Positions 35,255 to 44,404 of a stretch of 64,000 nucleotides of DNA are shown here, piece after piece. The stretch's first letter is position 1, and each line of letters begins with the position of its first letter. Both the position numbers and the translations under genes were made by a program. Origin of the DNA: Methylobacterium adhaesivum (lineage in GTDB: Bacteria; Pseudomonadota; Alphaproteobacteria; Rhizobiales; Beijerinckiaceae); assembly GCF_022179065.1 (NCBI RefSeq), contig NZ_BPQD01000020.1, positions 124,001 through 188,000 on the forward strand. The letters run 5' to 3'. The notes beneath the pieces are model-generated. The model saw nothing but the letters and a program-made list of their open reading frames with translations, was not told where the DNA came from and did not search any database.

Positions 35255-38200
35255 TCAGGCGGCGTGAACCTGCCCGTCGGCGCCGTGGACCTTGCGGGTC
35301 GTGCCCTTCGGCGGCGCCTTGATCCGGTACCAGCCGACATAGAGGGCGGGCAGGAAGAACAGGGTCAGGAAGGTGGCGGCGAGGATGCCGCCGATCATCG
35401 CGTAGGCCATCGGGCCCCAGAACACCTCGCGGGCGATGGGGACGAGACCGAAGCTCGCCGCCGCCGCCGTCAGCAGGATCGGCCGCATGCGGTGGCAGGT
35501 GGCGTCCACGACGGCGTCCCACGGCGCCAGCCCGTCGCGCTCGTACTCGTCGATCTGGGTCACGAGGATCACGGAGTTGCGCACGATGATGCCGATGAGG
35601 GCGAGGATGCCGAGGATGGCGACGAAGCCCATGGGCTTGTCGAACAGCAGCAGGGCCGCCGCGACGCCGATGATGCCGAGGGGCGCCACGCTGGCCACCA
35701 GGAACAGCTTCTGGAAGCTCTGAAGCTGGATCATGAGGAACACCGCCATGGTGAGCAGCATCACCGGCGCCACCGCCGCGATGGGGCCCTGGCCCTTGGC
35801 ACTCTCCTCCACGGCGCCGCCCACCGCGAGGGTGTAGCCGTCGGGCAGGGACTTGGCGAAGGCGGTGATATCCTTGTCGAGTTCGGTCACCACGGTCTGG
35901 GGCTGTGTCCCATCGGCGATCGAGGCGCGGACCGTGATGGTCGGCAGGCGGTCCCGACGCCAGACGATGGGCTGTTCCAGCTCGTAGCCGATGGTGGCGA
36001 ACGCCAGCAGCGGCACGACGCTGCCGTTGGCCAGGGGAATCTGCAGGGTCTGGAGCGTGTCGAGGGAGTTGCGCTCCACCGCCTGGGCACGGCCGACCAC
36101 ATCGACGAGGTAGATGGAATCGCGCACCTGCGTGATCGTCCGGCCGCCGACGATGCCGTTGAGGAGCCCGGCGATGTCCTCGGACGTGACACCGAGCTGG
36201 CGGGCCTTGTCCTGGATGATGTCGACCTTCAAGACCTTGCCGGGCTCGTTCCAGTCGAAGGTCGGCACGTTGAGGTGCGCATTGGCGCCGACGATGTTGG
36301 CGAGCGCCAGGGCGTGTCCGCGCAGGGCCTGGAGGTCGGGGCCGCTGAGGCGGTACTGCACCGGGCGGCCCACGGGCGGCCCGAGGTCGAGGGAGTGAAT
36401 GAGGAAGTCCGTGCCCACGAACTGTTCACGGGCCAGGGCCTCGAGCTTCACCTTCATGCGCTCGCGGGCCTCGATGGAGGTCGTCTCGATGACGATCTGG
36501 CCGAAGAAGGCATTGCCGAGCTGCTGGTCCAGCGGCAGGTAGAAGCGCACGGCGCCCTGGCCGACATAGGAACTCCAGCGGGCGATCTCGGGGTCGCCCT
36601 TCAGGGTCGCCTCGAACCGGTCCATCTGGGCCTTGGTCTCCGCTATACTGGCGTTCTGCGGAAGGGTCATGTCGACGAGAAGTTCGGGCCGGTCGGAAGC
36701 CGGAAAGAACTGCTGCTGCACGTGGCCCATGCCGACGATGGCGAGCCCCAGGAGGCCGATGCAGGCCGCCACCGTGGTCCAGCGCCAGCGCATGGCGGCG
36801 AGCAGCATCGCGGTGAACGCCCCCATGAGGCGACCGGGCTTGCCGTGGTCCTTGTGCTTCATCTGGGCCGGCAGGAGCTTCACCCCGATGAGGGGCGCGA
36901 ACAGCACCGCCACCACCCATGAGACGAGGAGCGAGGCGGCGATGACCACGAACAGGCTGTAGGTGTACTCGCCCGCCGAGGAGCCGTTGAAGCCGATGGG
37001 CAGGAAGCCCGCCACGGTGACCAGGGTGCCGGTCAGCATCGGGAAGGCCGTGGAGGTGTAAGCGAAGGTCGCCGCCTTCTTCAGGCTGTCGCCGACCTCG
37101 AGGCGCGCGACCATCATCTCGACGGTGATCATGGCGTCGTCGACGAGGAGCCCCAACGCGATGATGAGGGCGCCCAGCGAAATGCGCTGGAGGGTGACGC
37201 CCATCACCTGCATCACCACGAACACGATGGCGAGCACCAGGGGGATCGACAGGGAGACCACGAGGCCGGCGCGCCAGCCGAGGCTGACGAAGCTGACGGC
37301 GAGCACGATGACCACGGCCTCCACCAGGGCCTTGGTGAAGCCGCCCACCGCCTCCTCGACGATCTTCGGCTGATCCGAGACGAGGTGGATACCGACGCCG
37401 ACGGGCAACTCGCCCTCGAGCTTGCGCATCCGCTCTTTCAGGTCGTGCCCGAAGGTAAGGAGGTTGCCGGACGGCTGCATGGCGATGGCGAGGCCGATGG
37501 CCGGCTCACCCCTGTAGCGGAACAGGGCGGTCGGCGGATCGGTGAAGCCGCGCGAGATCTCGGCCACGTCGGACAAGCGGAAGAAACGGTCGTTGACCCG
37601 CAGGTTGATGGCCCGGAGGCTGTCCTCGGACACGAACTGGCCGCCGACCCGCACGGAGACCCGCTCGGGCCCGGCCTGAATCACGCCGGACGGCGTGATC
37701 GCGTTCTGGCTCTGTAGGGTCTTGATCACCGAGTTCATGTCGAGGCCGAGGCCCGCGAGCTTGCGCACGGAGAAGTCGAGGTAGATCACCTCGTCCTGGG
37801 CGCCGAGCAACATCATCTTGCCGGCATTGGGGACGGACTTCAGGGCGGCGCGCACGCGCTCCACGTAGTCGCGCAACCCGCGCATGCTCACGCCGTCCGC
37901 CGTGAAGGCGTAGACGTTGCCGAACACGTCGCCGAACTCGTCGTTGAAGAACGGCCCCTGCATCCCCTGCGGAAAGGTGCCCTGGATGTCGCCGATACGC
38001 TTGCGGACCTGATAGAAGATTGCCGGAATGGTCTTGGGCGGCGTGGTCTCGCGCAACTGCACGAACACCGTGGCCTGGCCGGGCGTGGTGTAGGACCGAC
38101 TGAAATCGACGGCGTCGATCTGCTGCAATTCCTTCTCGATGCGCTCGGTGACCTGATCGAGGGTGTCGCCGATGGTGGCGCCGGGCCAGCGAGCCTGCAC

Positions 38201-38347
38201 GATCATGGTCTTGATGGCGAAGGGCGGATCCTCCTCGCGGCCGAGCTTCTCGTAGGCGAGCACGCCGGCCAGCACCGAGACGAGCATGAGGAACCAGACG
38301 AAGGAGCGATGCTCCAGGGCCCATTCCGACAGGTTGAAATTCTTCAC
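35255..38347 (-). CDS. RND efflux transporter permease
   Basis: Inner-membrane proton-driven efflux pump of 1030 residues. The N-terminal helix starts NLSEWALEHRSFVWFLMLVS. The TM4 charged pair is in ALGLLVDDAMITVEMM. Two large periplasmic loops and twelve helices follow the HAE-type plan, with C-terminal ILGILALIGIIVRNSVILV and VFWGPMAYAMIGGILAATFL. Sequence flavour is that of the AcrB/MexF-related group often annotated with drug or metal-unrelated efflux; the substrate cannot be called. Last gene of a three-gene operon with two adaptor proteins, under a divergent TetR regulator. The start MKNFNLSEW is 25 bases behind the upstream adaptor. Confidence 0.95.
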   Translation of the reverse strand: MKNFNLSEWALEHRSFVWFLMLVSVLAGVLAYEKLGREEDPPFAIKTMIVQARWPGATIGDTLDQVTERIEKELQQIDAVDFSRSYTTPGQATVFVQLRETTPPKTIPAIFYQVRKRIGDIQGTFPQGMQGPFFNDEFGDVFGNVYAFTADGVSMRGLRDYVERVRAALKSVPNAGKMMLLGAQDEVIYLDFSVRKLAGLGLDMNSVIKTLQSQNAITPSGVIQAGPERVSVRVGGQFVSEDSLRAINLRVNDRFFRLSDVAEISRGFTDPPTALFRYRGEPAIGLAIAMQPSGNLLTFGHDLKERMRKLEGELPVGVGIHLVSDQPKIVEEAVGGFTKALVEAVVIVLAVSFVSLGWRAGLVVSLSIPLVLAIVFVVMQVMGVTLQRISLGALIIALGLLVDDAMITVEMMVARLEVGDSLKKAATFAYTSTAFPMLTGTLVTVAGFLPIGFNGSSAGEYTYSLFVVIAASLLVSWVVAVLFAPLIGVKLLPAQMKHKDHGKPGRLMGAFTAMLLAAMRWRWTTVAACIGLLGLAIVGMGHVQQQFFPASDRPELLVDMTLPQNASIAETKAQMDRFEATLKGDPEIARWSSYVGQGAVRFYLPLDQQLGNAFFGQIVIETTSIEARERMKVKLEALAREQFVGTDFLIHSLDLGPPVGRPVQYRLSGPDLQALRGHALALANIVGANAHLNVPTFDWNEPGKVLKVDIIQDKARQLGVTSEDIAGLLNGIVGGRTITQVRDSIYLVDVVGRAQAVERNSLDTLQTLQIPLANGSVVPLLAFATIGYELEQPIVWRRDRLPTITVRASIADGTQPQTVVTELDKDITAFAKSLPDGYTLAVGGAVEESAKGQGPIAAVAPVMLLTMAVFLMIQLQSFQKLFLVASVAPLGIIGVAAALLLFDKPMGFVAILGILALIGIIVRNSVILVTQIDEYERDGLAPWDAVVDATCHRMRPILLTAAAASFGLVPIAREVFWGPMAYAMIGGILAATFLTLFFLPALYVGWYRIKAPPKGTTRKVHGADGQVHAA

Positions 38348-38372
38348 AGAGTCAGTCTCGCGTCCAACCGGG

Positions 38373-39446
38373 TCAGGGCGTGGCGTCGGGCAGGCGCACG
38401 GCTTGGCCCTCGCTCAGGGAATGGATGCCGGCCACGACCACGCGGTCGCCGGCGTTCAGGCCGTCCGTGACGGCGGCAAGGGCCGCATCCCCCTGCGCCA
38501 CGGTGACGGCCCGGCGGGTCACGGTCTTGCCGGCCGCATCCACGAGCCAGACGGCATCCCGGCCCCCCTCTTTCAGGATGGCGGTGGCCGGCAGGACGAA
38601 GCGGGGCGGAACCGGTCGCGACAGGGAGACCGTCAGGGTGGAGCCGAGGCGGAAGGCCGGCGAGGGCGCCAGCAGGGTCATCCGGATGCGCCGGGTGCGG
38701 GTGACCCGATCGGCGAAGGGCGCGATCTCGCGGACGCGCGCCGTGGCGGTCACGTCGGGCGCGCTCTGGAGGGCGACGGTGAACTCGGCGTCCTTCGGCA
38801 TCGCCGCCACGAGGTCTTCCGGGATATCAACCACCGCCTCGCGCTCCTCCGGGCGGGCGAGGGTCAGCACCGCCTGCCCGGCGCTCAACACTTGCCCGAC
38901 CTCGGCCGACCGCACGGTGACGACGCCGTCGAAATCGGCGTGCAGCTCGGTGTAGCCCATCTGGTCGCGGGCCTTCTGCAGGCTGGCCTGCGCCTGAGCG
39001 AGGCGGGCCTGGGCGGTGTCGCGGCTGGCCACGGCGCTGTCGAGCTGGGCCTGTGCGACGTTACCACCGGCCATCAGGCGGCGGCGACGACTCTCCGTGG
39101 CGCTCGCGTTCTCGGCCTGGGCCTCAGCATCGGCCAGATCCGCCTCGGCCCGCGTGAGGGCGAACCGCGGCACCACCGGATCGAGGGCGGCGAGGCGCTG
39201 CCCCTTCGTCACGACGTCGCCCATGGTGACGTCGCGGGCGACCATGCGACCGGCGATCTGAAAACCGATCTCGGATTGATAGCGCGGCGCGACGAAGCCC
39301 GCGAACGGCCCGAACATCTCTGTGGCAACGGGCTTGGCCGTGACCGTGAGGACCGGACGGACGGGGGTCGGCCCGGCCTCCTCTTCGGGCTTGCAGGCGC
39401 CAAGGGCGAGGGCGGCGGCGACGGCCAGACAACTGCGGCGGATCAC
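38373..39446 (-). CDS. RND efflux periplasmic adaptor (lipoprotein)
   Basis: Membrane-fusion protein linking the permease to an outer-membrane channel. The N-terminus (VIRRSCLAVAAALALGACKPE) is a lipoprotein signal with lipobox LGAC. The adaptor core has the lipoyl-like halves (EIGFQIAGRMVARDVTMGD and YTELHADFDGVVTVRSAEVGQVLSAGQ) flanking a coiled-coil hairpin (ADLADAEAQAENASATESRR, DTAQARLAQAQASLQKARDQ), then beta-barrel and membrane-proximal domains. Start is GTG overlapping the upstream adaptor stop as GTGA; in-frame upstream codons are shadow. 357 residues. Confidence 0.92.
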   Translation of the reverse strand: MIRRSCLAVAAALALGACKPEEEAGPTPVRPVLTVTAKPVATEMFGPFAGFVAPRYQSEIGFQIAGRMVARDVTMGDVVTKGQRLAALDPVVPRFALTRAEADLADAEAQAENASATESRRRRLMAGGNVAQAQLDSAVASRDTAQARLAQAQASLQKARDQMGYTELHADFDGVVTVRSAEVGQVLSAGQAVLTLARPEEREAVVDIPEDLVAAMPKDAEFTVALQSAPDVTATARVREIAPFADRVTRTRRIRMTLLAPSPAFRLGSTLTVSLSRPVPPRFVLPATAILKEGGRDAVWLVDAAGKTVTRRAVTVAQGDAALAAVTDGLNAGDRVVVAGIHSLSEGQAVRLPDATP

Positions 39447-40567
39447 GGGGCGGCTCCGAGGGTCTGGGCGACGGCCACGGTCTGGCCGGGCCGAAGCAGC
39501 TGGATGCCGGCGATCACCACCTCCTCGCCGGGCTCGACGCCGCCCGCCAGCGCGATGGTGTCGGGGGCGTAGCGCTCGAGGGTGACGGCGCGCGGTGCGA
39601 CCGTGCCGGTCTTGGGGTCGCGGATCCACACGGCGGGGCCGTTCTGCCAGCGGTAGAGGGCCGACCACGGCAGGACGATGGCCTCGCGCGGATGGAACTT
39701 GCCGGTGCCGATCACCACGGCGCCGAGGGACATGGCCGGTGGCGTGGACTGAAGGCCGACCTTCACCCGCACGGTTCCGGAGGCCGGATCCACGCTCGGG
39801 GAGATCTCCCGCACCCGGCCGACGGCCGTCACCTTCGGATCGGCCTGGAGCGCGATGGCCACGGTGTCGCTCTCAGGGGGCGCCGCCAGAACCGCCTCGA
39901 AGATGTTGAACACGGCGTCGCGCGGCCCGTCCTGCGCCATCGTCATCACGGTCTGGCCGGCCTGCACCACCTGTCCCACCTCGAAGGATCGGCTGAGGAC
40001 GATCCCGTCCACGCCCGCCTTGAGATCGGTGTAGGAGAACTGCTCCTGCGCGGTGCCGAGGGCCGCCTTGGCGGATTCCACCGCCGCCTGCGTGGTGCGC
40101 AGCCGCTGCTCGGCATCGTCATAGCTCGGGCGCGTCGTGTAGCCGCCGGCCATCAGGCTTTCCTGGCGCTTGAAGCTCACCTTGGCCTGGGTGAGCAGGG
40201 CCTCGGCCGAGGTCAGGGCCGCCTGCGCGTTGGCGAGGTTGGCGCGCTGCTCCTGCGGATCGAGGCGCGCCAGAACCTGATCTGCCCGGATCTGATCCCC
40301 GACCTCGACGAGGCGCGCGGCGATCTTGCCGGCCGTCCGGAAGGACACGTTGACTTGGGACTGCGCCTCGATGTCCCCCGTGAAGACGAGGTGGGAGCTG
40401 ATGGTGGTGCGACGCGCCACCACCGTGCGGACCAGGGCGCGCTCGGGCGACGCCTCGGTTCCGGACCGGGGCGCATCCTGCGCCCGGGCGGCCAGAGAGG
40501 AGACCGCGAGAATACACAAGATCGCCAAAACGACCGTCCTCGGCCGGATCGCTGAAAAATCCGTCAT
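39443..40567 (-). CDS. RND efflux periplasmic adaptor (first of two)
   Basis: Second membrane-fusion protein of the same operon, 374 residues, with a cleavable-type signal peptide (TVVLAILCILAVSSLAARAQ). Adaptor motifs are VSFRTAGKIAARLVEVGDQI, the coiled-coil hairpin LANAQAALTSAEALLTQAKV, and YTDLKAGVDGIVLSRSFEVGQVVQAGQ. Two consecutive adaptors with one permease is a recurrent layout in alphaproteobacteria. They may form a mixed hexamer (inference). First gene of the operon. Its ATG faces the TetR gene across a 92-base region that contains a palindromic operator. Confidence 0.92.
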   Translation of the reverse strand: MTDFSAIRPRTVVLAILCILAVSSLAARAQDAPRSGTEASPERALVRTVVARRTTISSHLVFTGDIEAQSQVNVSFRTAGKIAARLVEVGDQIRADQVLARLDPQEQRANLANAQAALTSAEALLTQAKVSFKRQESLMAGGYTTRPSYDDAEQRLRTTQAAVESAKAALGTAQEQFSYTDLKAGVDGIVLSRSFEVGQVVQAGQTVMTMAQDGPRDAVFNIFEAVLAAPPESDTVAIALQADPKVTAVGRVREISPSVDPASGTVRVKVGLQSTPPAMSLGAVVIGTGKFHPREAIVLPWSALYRWQNGPAVWIRDPKTGTVAPRAVTLERYAPDTIALAGGVEPGEEVVIAGIQLLRPGQTVAVAQTLGAAP

Positions 40568-40621
40568 CGCTTCCCGACAGCCCCGTTCGCGACCTATCGG
40601 CGGCGATCCTTATCGGCTATC

Positions 40622-40647
40622 TTACCGACCGTCCAGACGGTTTTTAA
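40622..40647. promoter_or_regulatory. Palindromic operator between the RND operon and its TetR regulator
   Basis: ACCGTC-CA-GACGGT (40628-40641) is a perfect 6+6 palindrome. Symmetric TTA and TAA triplets lie at 40622-40624 and 40645-40647. It ends 12 bases before the TetR gene start, where it would block both divergent promoters. Confidence 0.7.
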
Positions 40648-40659
40648 CACAGGCAGACG

Positions 40660-41238
40660 ATGACGAAGGCGCGCACGCGGCGTGAGGACCGCCCGGCGAT
40701 CATCCTCGATGCGGCCGAGCGGCTGATCCGTCGCTCGGGGACCCGCACCTTGACCATCGACGCCGTGGCGGTGGAAGCGGCCTTGAGCAAGGGCGGCGTG
40801 CTGCACCATTACGGCTCCAAGGATGCGCTCATCCAGGCCCTGGCCGAGCGCAAGCTCGCGACCATCCGCGACAGCATCGCGGCCCATGAGGCAGAGCAGG
40901 GCCCCGGCCCGGCCGCCCTTCCCCTCGCCCTCATCGCCCATGCCCGGCAGATCTACGCCGACGAGGAAGGATTCCCCCGCGCCCTGCTCCTGGCGTCCGC
41001 CGAGAATCCGGAGGCCTTCGCGGGCTTCAACGCCTTCCTCAAGGACCGCCTCGCGCAGATGGAGGACGTGGCGTGCTGCCCCGGCGCCGGGGCGGTCCTC
41101 ACCTTCGCGGCCCTCGGTCTCCTGCTGACGCGGACGCTGGGCTTCCACACCATCGAGGGCGCGGACCTCGCGCGCCTGTTCGACGCCATGGAACGGGTCG
41201 CGCGCGAGCTGCCGAAGGGTGGCGCCGGGACGGCGTGA
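40660..41238 (+). CDS. TetR/AcrR family transcriptional regulator
   Basis: Likely repressor of the divergent RND efflux operon and of itself. 192 residues. The N-terminal helix-turn-helix is IILDAAERLIRRSGTRTLTIDAVAVEAALSKGG split over residues about 14-46, then VLHHYGSKDALIQALAER, the invariant tail of the TetR DNA-binding domain. The ligand-binding half is divergent and includes AENPEAFAGFNAFLKDRL and a CCPG stretch. Autoregulation is suggested by the palindrome immediately upstream. The ligand is unknown. Confidence 0.9.
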   Translation: MTKARTRREDRPAIILDAAERLIRRSGTRTLTIDAVAVEAALSKGGVLHHYGSKDALIQALAERKLATIRDSIAAHEAEQGPGPAALPLALIAHARQIYADEEGFPRALLLASAENPEAFAGFNAFLKDRLAQMEDVACCPGAGAVLTFAALGLLLTRTLGFHTIEGADLARLFDAMERVARELPKGGAGTA

Positions 41239-41241
41239 AAC

Positions 41242-42147
41242 TCAATCCTGCGCCGCCGCCATGGCTTCGAACACCAGGGCGTGGCGGGCGGCGAGGGCAT
41301 CGATGTCGGTGGCGTAGCCGCCGCCGATCACCGCCACGAGGGGGATGCCCCGGGATCGCGCCGCCGCGACGACGTGGCGGTCCCGCGCGGCGAGCCCCGC
41401 ATCCGTGAGGGCAAGGCGGCCGAGGCGGTCGTCGCGATGGGGATCGACGCCGGCATTGTAGAACACGAGGTCGGGCGCGACGGCGTCGAGCACGGGGCCG
41501 ACATGGGCCTCCAGGGCGGCGAGGTACGCGGCGTCTTCGAGTCCGTCGGGCAGGCCGACATCGCGGTCACCGGCGATCTTGCGGGCCGGATAGTTCTTCT
41601 CGGCGTGGAGCGAGAAGGTGAACACCTCCGGGGTGTCCGACAGGCAGTCGGCGGTGCCGTCGCCCTGGTGGACGTCGCAATCGACGACGACGGCCCGCGC
41701 GATCGCGCCCTCGCGAAGCAGGGCGCGGGCCGCGATGGCAACGTCGTTGAAGATGCAGAACCCCGCTCCGGTGTCGCGGCGCGCGTGGTGGCTGCCCCCC
41801 GCCGCACTGCCGGCGAGGCCGTGCGCCAGGGCGAGGCGGGCCGCCAGGAGGGTACCGGCGACGGAGGCCCGCGAACGGGCGAGCACGCTGGCCTCGACGG
41901 GCAGCCCGATCTCGCGCGCCATGGCCCGCGGCACGTCGAGGGCGAAAATGGCCTCGACATAGGCGGGGTCGTGCACGGCGGCGATGAGGTCGCGATCCGC
42001 CGGCTCGGGCCGCACGAAGCCCCCGGGCGCCAGTCCCTTCGCCAGGAGTACCTCGGACAGGCGGTGGTACTTCCCCATGGGGAAGCGGTGCCCGTCCGGC
42101 AGGCTCGCCTGATAGTCCGGGTGGTAGACGATGGGGGCAACCCTCAC
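41242..42147 (-). CDS. Histone deacetylase superfamily (AcuC/acetylpolyamine amidohydrolase-like)
   Basis: Zinc-dependent deacetylase acting on acetylated lysine or polyamines. 301 residues. Markers are VYHPDYQASLPDGHRFPMGKY at the start, SHHARRDTGAGFCIFNDVAIAA (active-site His pair), the zinc ligands in VVVDCDVHQGDGT, and FYNAGVDPHRDDRLGRL, then IGGGYATD with the transition-state region. Start is GTG (VRVAPIVYHP); the residues encoded upstream are shadow. It converges on the TetR gene with a 3-base gap and diverges from the glycosyltransferase gene. The bacterial substrate is unknown. Confidence 0.9.
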   Translation of the reverse strand: MRVAPIVYHPDYQASLPDGHRFPMGKYHRLSEVLLAKGLAPGGFVRPEPADRDLIAAVHDPAYVEAIFALDVPRAMAREIGLPVEASVLARSRASVAGTLLAARLALAHGLAGSAAGGSHHARRDTGAGFCIFNDVAIAARALLREGAIARAVVVDCDVHQGDGTADCLSDTPEVFTFSLHAEKNYPARKIAGDRDVGLPDGLEDAAYLAALEAHVGPVLDAVAPDLVFYNAGVDPHRDDRLGRLALTDAGLAARDRHVVAAARSRGIPLVAVIGGGYATDIDALAARHALVFEAMAAAQD

Positions 42148-42285
42148 GCGACGGCCATCCGGATATCCCGCTCTCCCCGACCTCTTGCGACCGCCGTCAT
42201 ACGACTGAAGCGGAGCGGCTGTTAGGGCGGTTCGAACGACCTGGGCGCGGCACGATGTCGGCCTTTCGTGCGGGAGACTCGACGG

Positions 42286-43446
42286 ATGCTGGACGACGCC
42301 TGGACCGGGACGGACCTCGCCCTGACGTTGTGCCTCGCCCTGACCCTGATCAACCTCGCGAGTCTTGGCCTCGCGGCCCTGCGCCTCGGGGGACGACGCG
42401 GCGCCTCGATCTTCCCGGCGAACGCGCCCGTCTCCCTGGTGCGCCCCGTCTGCGGGCTCGAGGCCTTCAGCGAGGAGATGCTCACCCGGGGCTTTCGCCT
42501 CGCGTATCCGGACTACGAGCTCATCTTCTGCGTCGCCGACCGGGCCGATCCCATCGTGCCCCTGCTCCGTCGCCTGATGGCAAGCCATCCGGGCATCCCG
42601 TCACGTCTCATCGTCGGCGACGAACGCATCAGCGACAACCCGAAGCTCAACAACTGCGTGCGCGGCTGGGATGCGGCGCGCCACGATTGGGTGGTGCTGG
42701 CCGATTCCAACGTGATGATGCCGCCGGACTACCTGCAGCGCCTCCAGGCGGCGTGGCGGCCCGACACCGGCCTCGTCTGCTCGACGCCCATCGGCGCGCG
42801 GCCGGACGGGTTCTTCGCCGAGGTCGAGTGCGCCTTCCTCAACACCCTGCAGGCGCGCTGGCAATATGCCGGCGAGGCGGTGGGCCTCGGCTTCGCCCAG
42901 GGCAAGAGCATGCTCTGGCACAAGCCGTTCCTCGAGGCGCGCGGCGGCATCCGGGCCCTCGCCGCCGAGATCGCCGAGGATGCGGCGGCGACGAAGCTCG
43001 TGCGGGCGGCGGGCGCCCGGGTCCACCTCGTGGCGAGCCCGTTCGAGCAGCCCCTCGGCCGGCGCGACCTCGTCGAGGTCTGGTCGCGGCAACTGCGCTG
43101 GGCACGGCTGCGCCGCGTGACCTTCCCGGCGTTCTTCGCGCCCGAGATCGGCACCGGACCGATTCTGCCCTTCGGCATCGCCCTCGCCTCGGCCCCCTCG
43201 CCCGCCCTCGCCGGCTGGCTCTGCGGCCTCGCCGCCCTCTGGTACGGCGCCGAGTACGCCCTCGCCTTCCGCGCGGGCTGGCACCGCGGGCCGCGCCTGC
43301 TCCTGGCCTTCCTCGTGCGGGACACCCTCTTTCCCGCGATCTGGGCCGGCGCCTGGATGAGGGGCGCCATCCTGTGGCGCGGCAACGCCATGGATATCCG
43401 GCCCAAGGTGCCGGCCCGCCTGCGCACGCGCGCTACGGCGGTCTGA
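42286..43446 (+). CDS. Ceramide glucosyltransferase-like GT21/GT2 glycosyltransferase
   Basis: Membrane-associated inverting glycosyltransferase, 386 residues. N-terminal helix (ALTLCLALTLINLASLGLAAL), catalytic domain with VSLVRPVCGLEAFSEEM, the D1 region (IFCVADRADPIVPLL), DNPKLNNC, D2 in VVLADSNVMMPPDYLQ, the acceptor-base region IAEDAAATKLVRA, and the RQLRW form of the Q/RxxRW signature. C-terminal hydrophobic segments complete the ceramide-glucosyltransferase layout. Hopanoid-associated HpnI is a relative, so ceramide, diacylglycerol or hopanoid acceptors are possible. The start ATG follows CGGGAGA; a GTG 18 bases upstream is less well placed. Confidence 0.85.
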   Translation: MLDDAWTGTDLALTLCLALTLINLASLGLAALRLGGRRGASIFPANAPVSLVRPVCGLEAFSEEMLTRGFRLAYPDYELIFCVADRADPIVPLLRRLMASHPGIPSRLIVGDERISDNPKLNNCVRGWDAARHDWVVLADSNVMMPPDYLQRLQAAWRPDTGLVCSTPIGARPDGFFAEVECAFLNTLQARWQYAGEAVGLGFAQGKSMLWHKPFLEARGGIRALAAEIAEDAAATKLVRAAGARVHLVASPFEQPLGRRDLVEVWSRQLRWARLRRVTFPAFFAPEIGTGPILPFGIALASAPSPALAGWLCGLAALWYGAEYALAFRAGWHRGPRLLLAFLVRDTLFPAIWAGAWMRGAILWRGNAMDIRPKVPARLRTRATAV

Positions 43447-43482
43447 CCTTCCGGGGCGCCCTCCGCCCTGGTAAGCCGGGCC

Positions 43483-44184
43483 ATGAAGATCGGTATTCTC
43501 GAGACCGGCAACCCGCCCGAGCGCCTGGCCGCCGACTATCCCACCTACGGGCGGATGGTCGCCGATCTCGTCGGCCCCGGCCATGCCTACACCCACTACC
43601 GCGTGGCCGATGGCGTCCTGCCGGCCGACCCATCGCATGAGGAGGCGTATCTCATCACCGGCTCACCCGCCGGGGTCTACGATTCCCTGCCCTGGATCGC
43701 CGCCCTCATGACGTTCCTGCGCTCCGTTTCGCCGGAGACGCCCCTCGTCGGCATTTGCTTCGGCCATCAGGTCATGGCGGCGGCCTTCGGCGGACGGGTG
43801 GCGAAATCCGACAAGGGCTGGGGCCTCGGCCTGCAGAGCTACGCGATCGAAGCGCAGGCGCCGTGGATGGACGACGCCACGCAGATCGCCGTGCCGGCGA
43901 TCCACCAGGACCAGGTCCTCGACCCGCCGCCCGGCGCCCGGACGCTCGCCGGCAACGCCTTCACGCCCCACGGCGTCCTCGATTACCGCGACCGGCGGGC
44001 CCTCTCGTTCCAGGTCCATCCGGAATTCGCGGCGGACTACGCCACCGCCCTCATCGCCGGGCATCGGCCGGAGGTGCCGCACGCGCCGGCGGCACACGCC
44101 GCCGCCCTCGATTCGCTGACGCGTCCCAGCGACGGGCCGCGCCTCGGCGGCTGGATCAGGCGATTTCTGGAAGGCAGGATTTGA
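43483..44184 (+). CDS. Class I glutamine amidotransferase
   Basis: Stand-alone type 1 amidotransferase or related peptidase (233 residues). The nucleophile elbow is GICFGHQVMAAAFGG, with Cys near residue 88. The His-Glu pair is in SFQVHPEFAADY. EEAYLITGSPAGVYD forms the oxyanion loop. It resembles GMP-synthase-like amidotransferases that release ammonia from glutamine or gamma-glutamyl compounds without a synthetase domain. 36 bases after the glycosyltransferase gene, so co-transcription is likely. Substrate not determinable. Confidence 0.88.
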   Translation: MKIGILETGNPPERLAADYPTYGRMVADLVGPGHAYTHYRVADGVLPADPSHEEAYLITGSPAGVYDSLPWIAALMTFLRSVSPETPLVGICFGHQVMAAAFGGRVAKSDKGWGLGLQSYAIEAQAPWMDDATQIAVPAIHQDQVLDPPPGARTLAGNAFTPHGVLDYRDRRALSFQVHPEFAADYATALIAGHRPEVPHAPAAHAAALDSLTRPSDGPRLGGWIRRFLEGRI

Positions 44185-44187
44185 GAG

Positions 44188-44272
44188 TGGTGCGGGCGGT
44201 CGGAATCGAACCGACACTCCTTGCGGAACCGGATTTTGAGTCCGGCGCGTCTACCAATTCCACCACGCCCGC
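44188..44272 (-). tRNA. tRNA-Leu (anticodon CAA)
   Basis: The reverse strand reads GCGGGCGTGGTGGAAT at the 5' acceptor and D-arm, an anticodon stem CCGGA/TCCGG around loop CTCAAAA (anticodon CAA), a long type II variable arm (TTCCGCAAGGAGT region), a T-arm with GGTTCGATTCC, and acceptor CGCCCGC followed by A73 and an encoded CCA. The 7-bp acceptor stem pairs perfectly. It ends 4 bases from the converging amidotransferase gene. No integrase or attachment duplication is visible. Confidence 0.95.
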
Positions 44273-44404
44273 AGCCCCCGCCTCATGGCACACCTTCGTG
44301 ATTCGGGCCAGTGGAGATTTCCCGCGCGTCCGCGCTCGCCACTCCCATCCGGCTGTGCTCAAAGAACACCGCCCGACCTCACCCCACCGGACGCAGACCC
44401 GCCC

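Noticed and set aside
44188-44272. tRNA-Leu as an integration site
   Set aside because: No integrase, no repeated tRNA 3' end and no change in base composition on either side.
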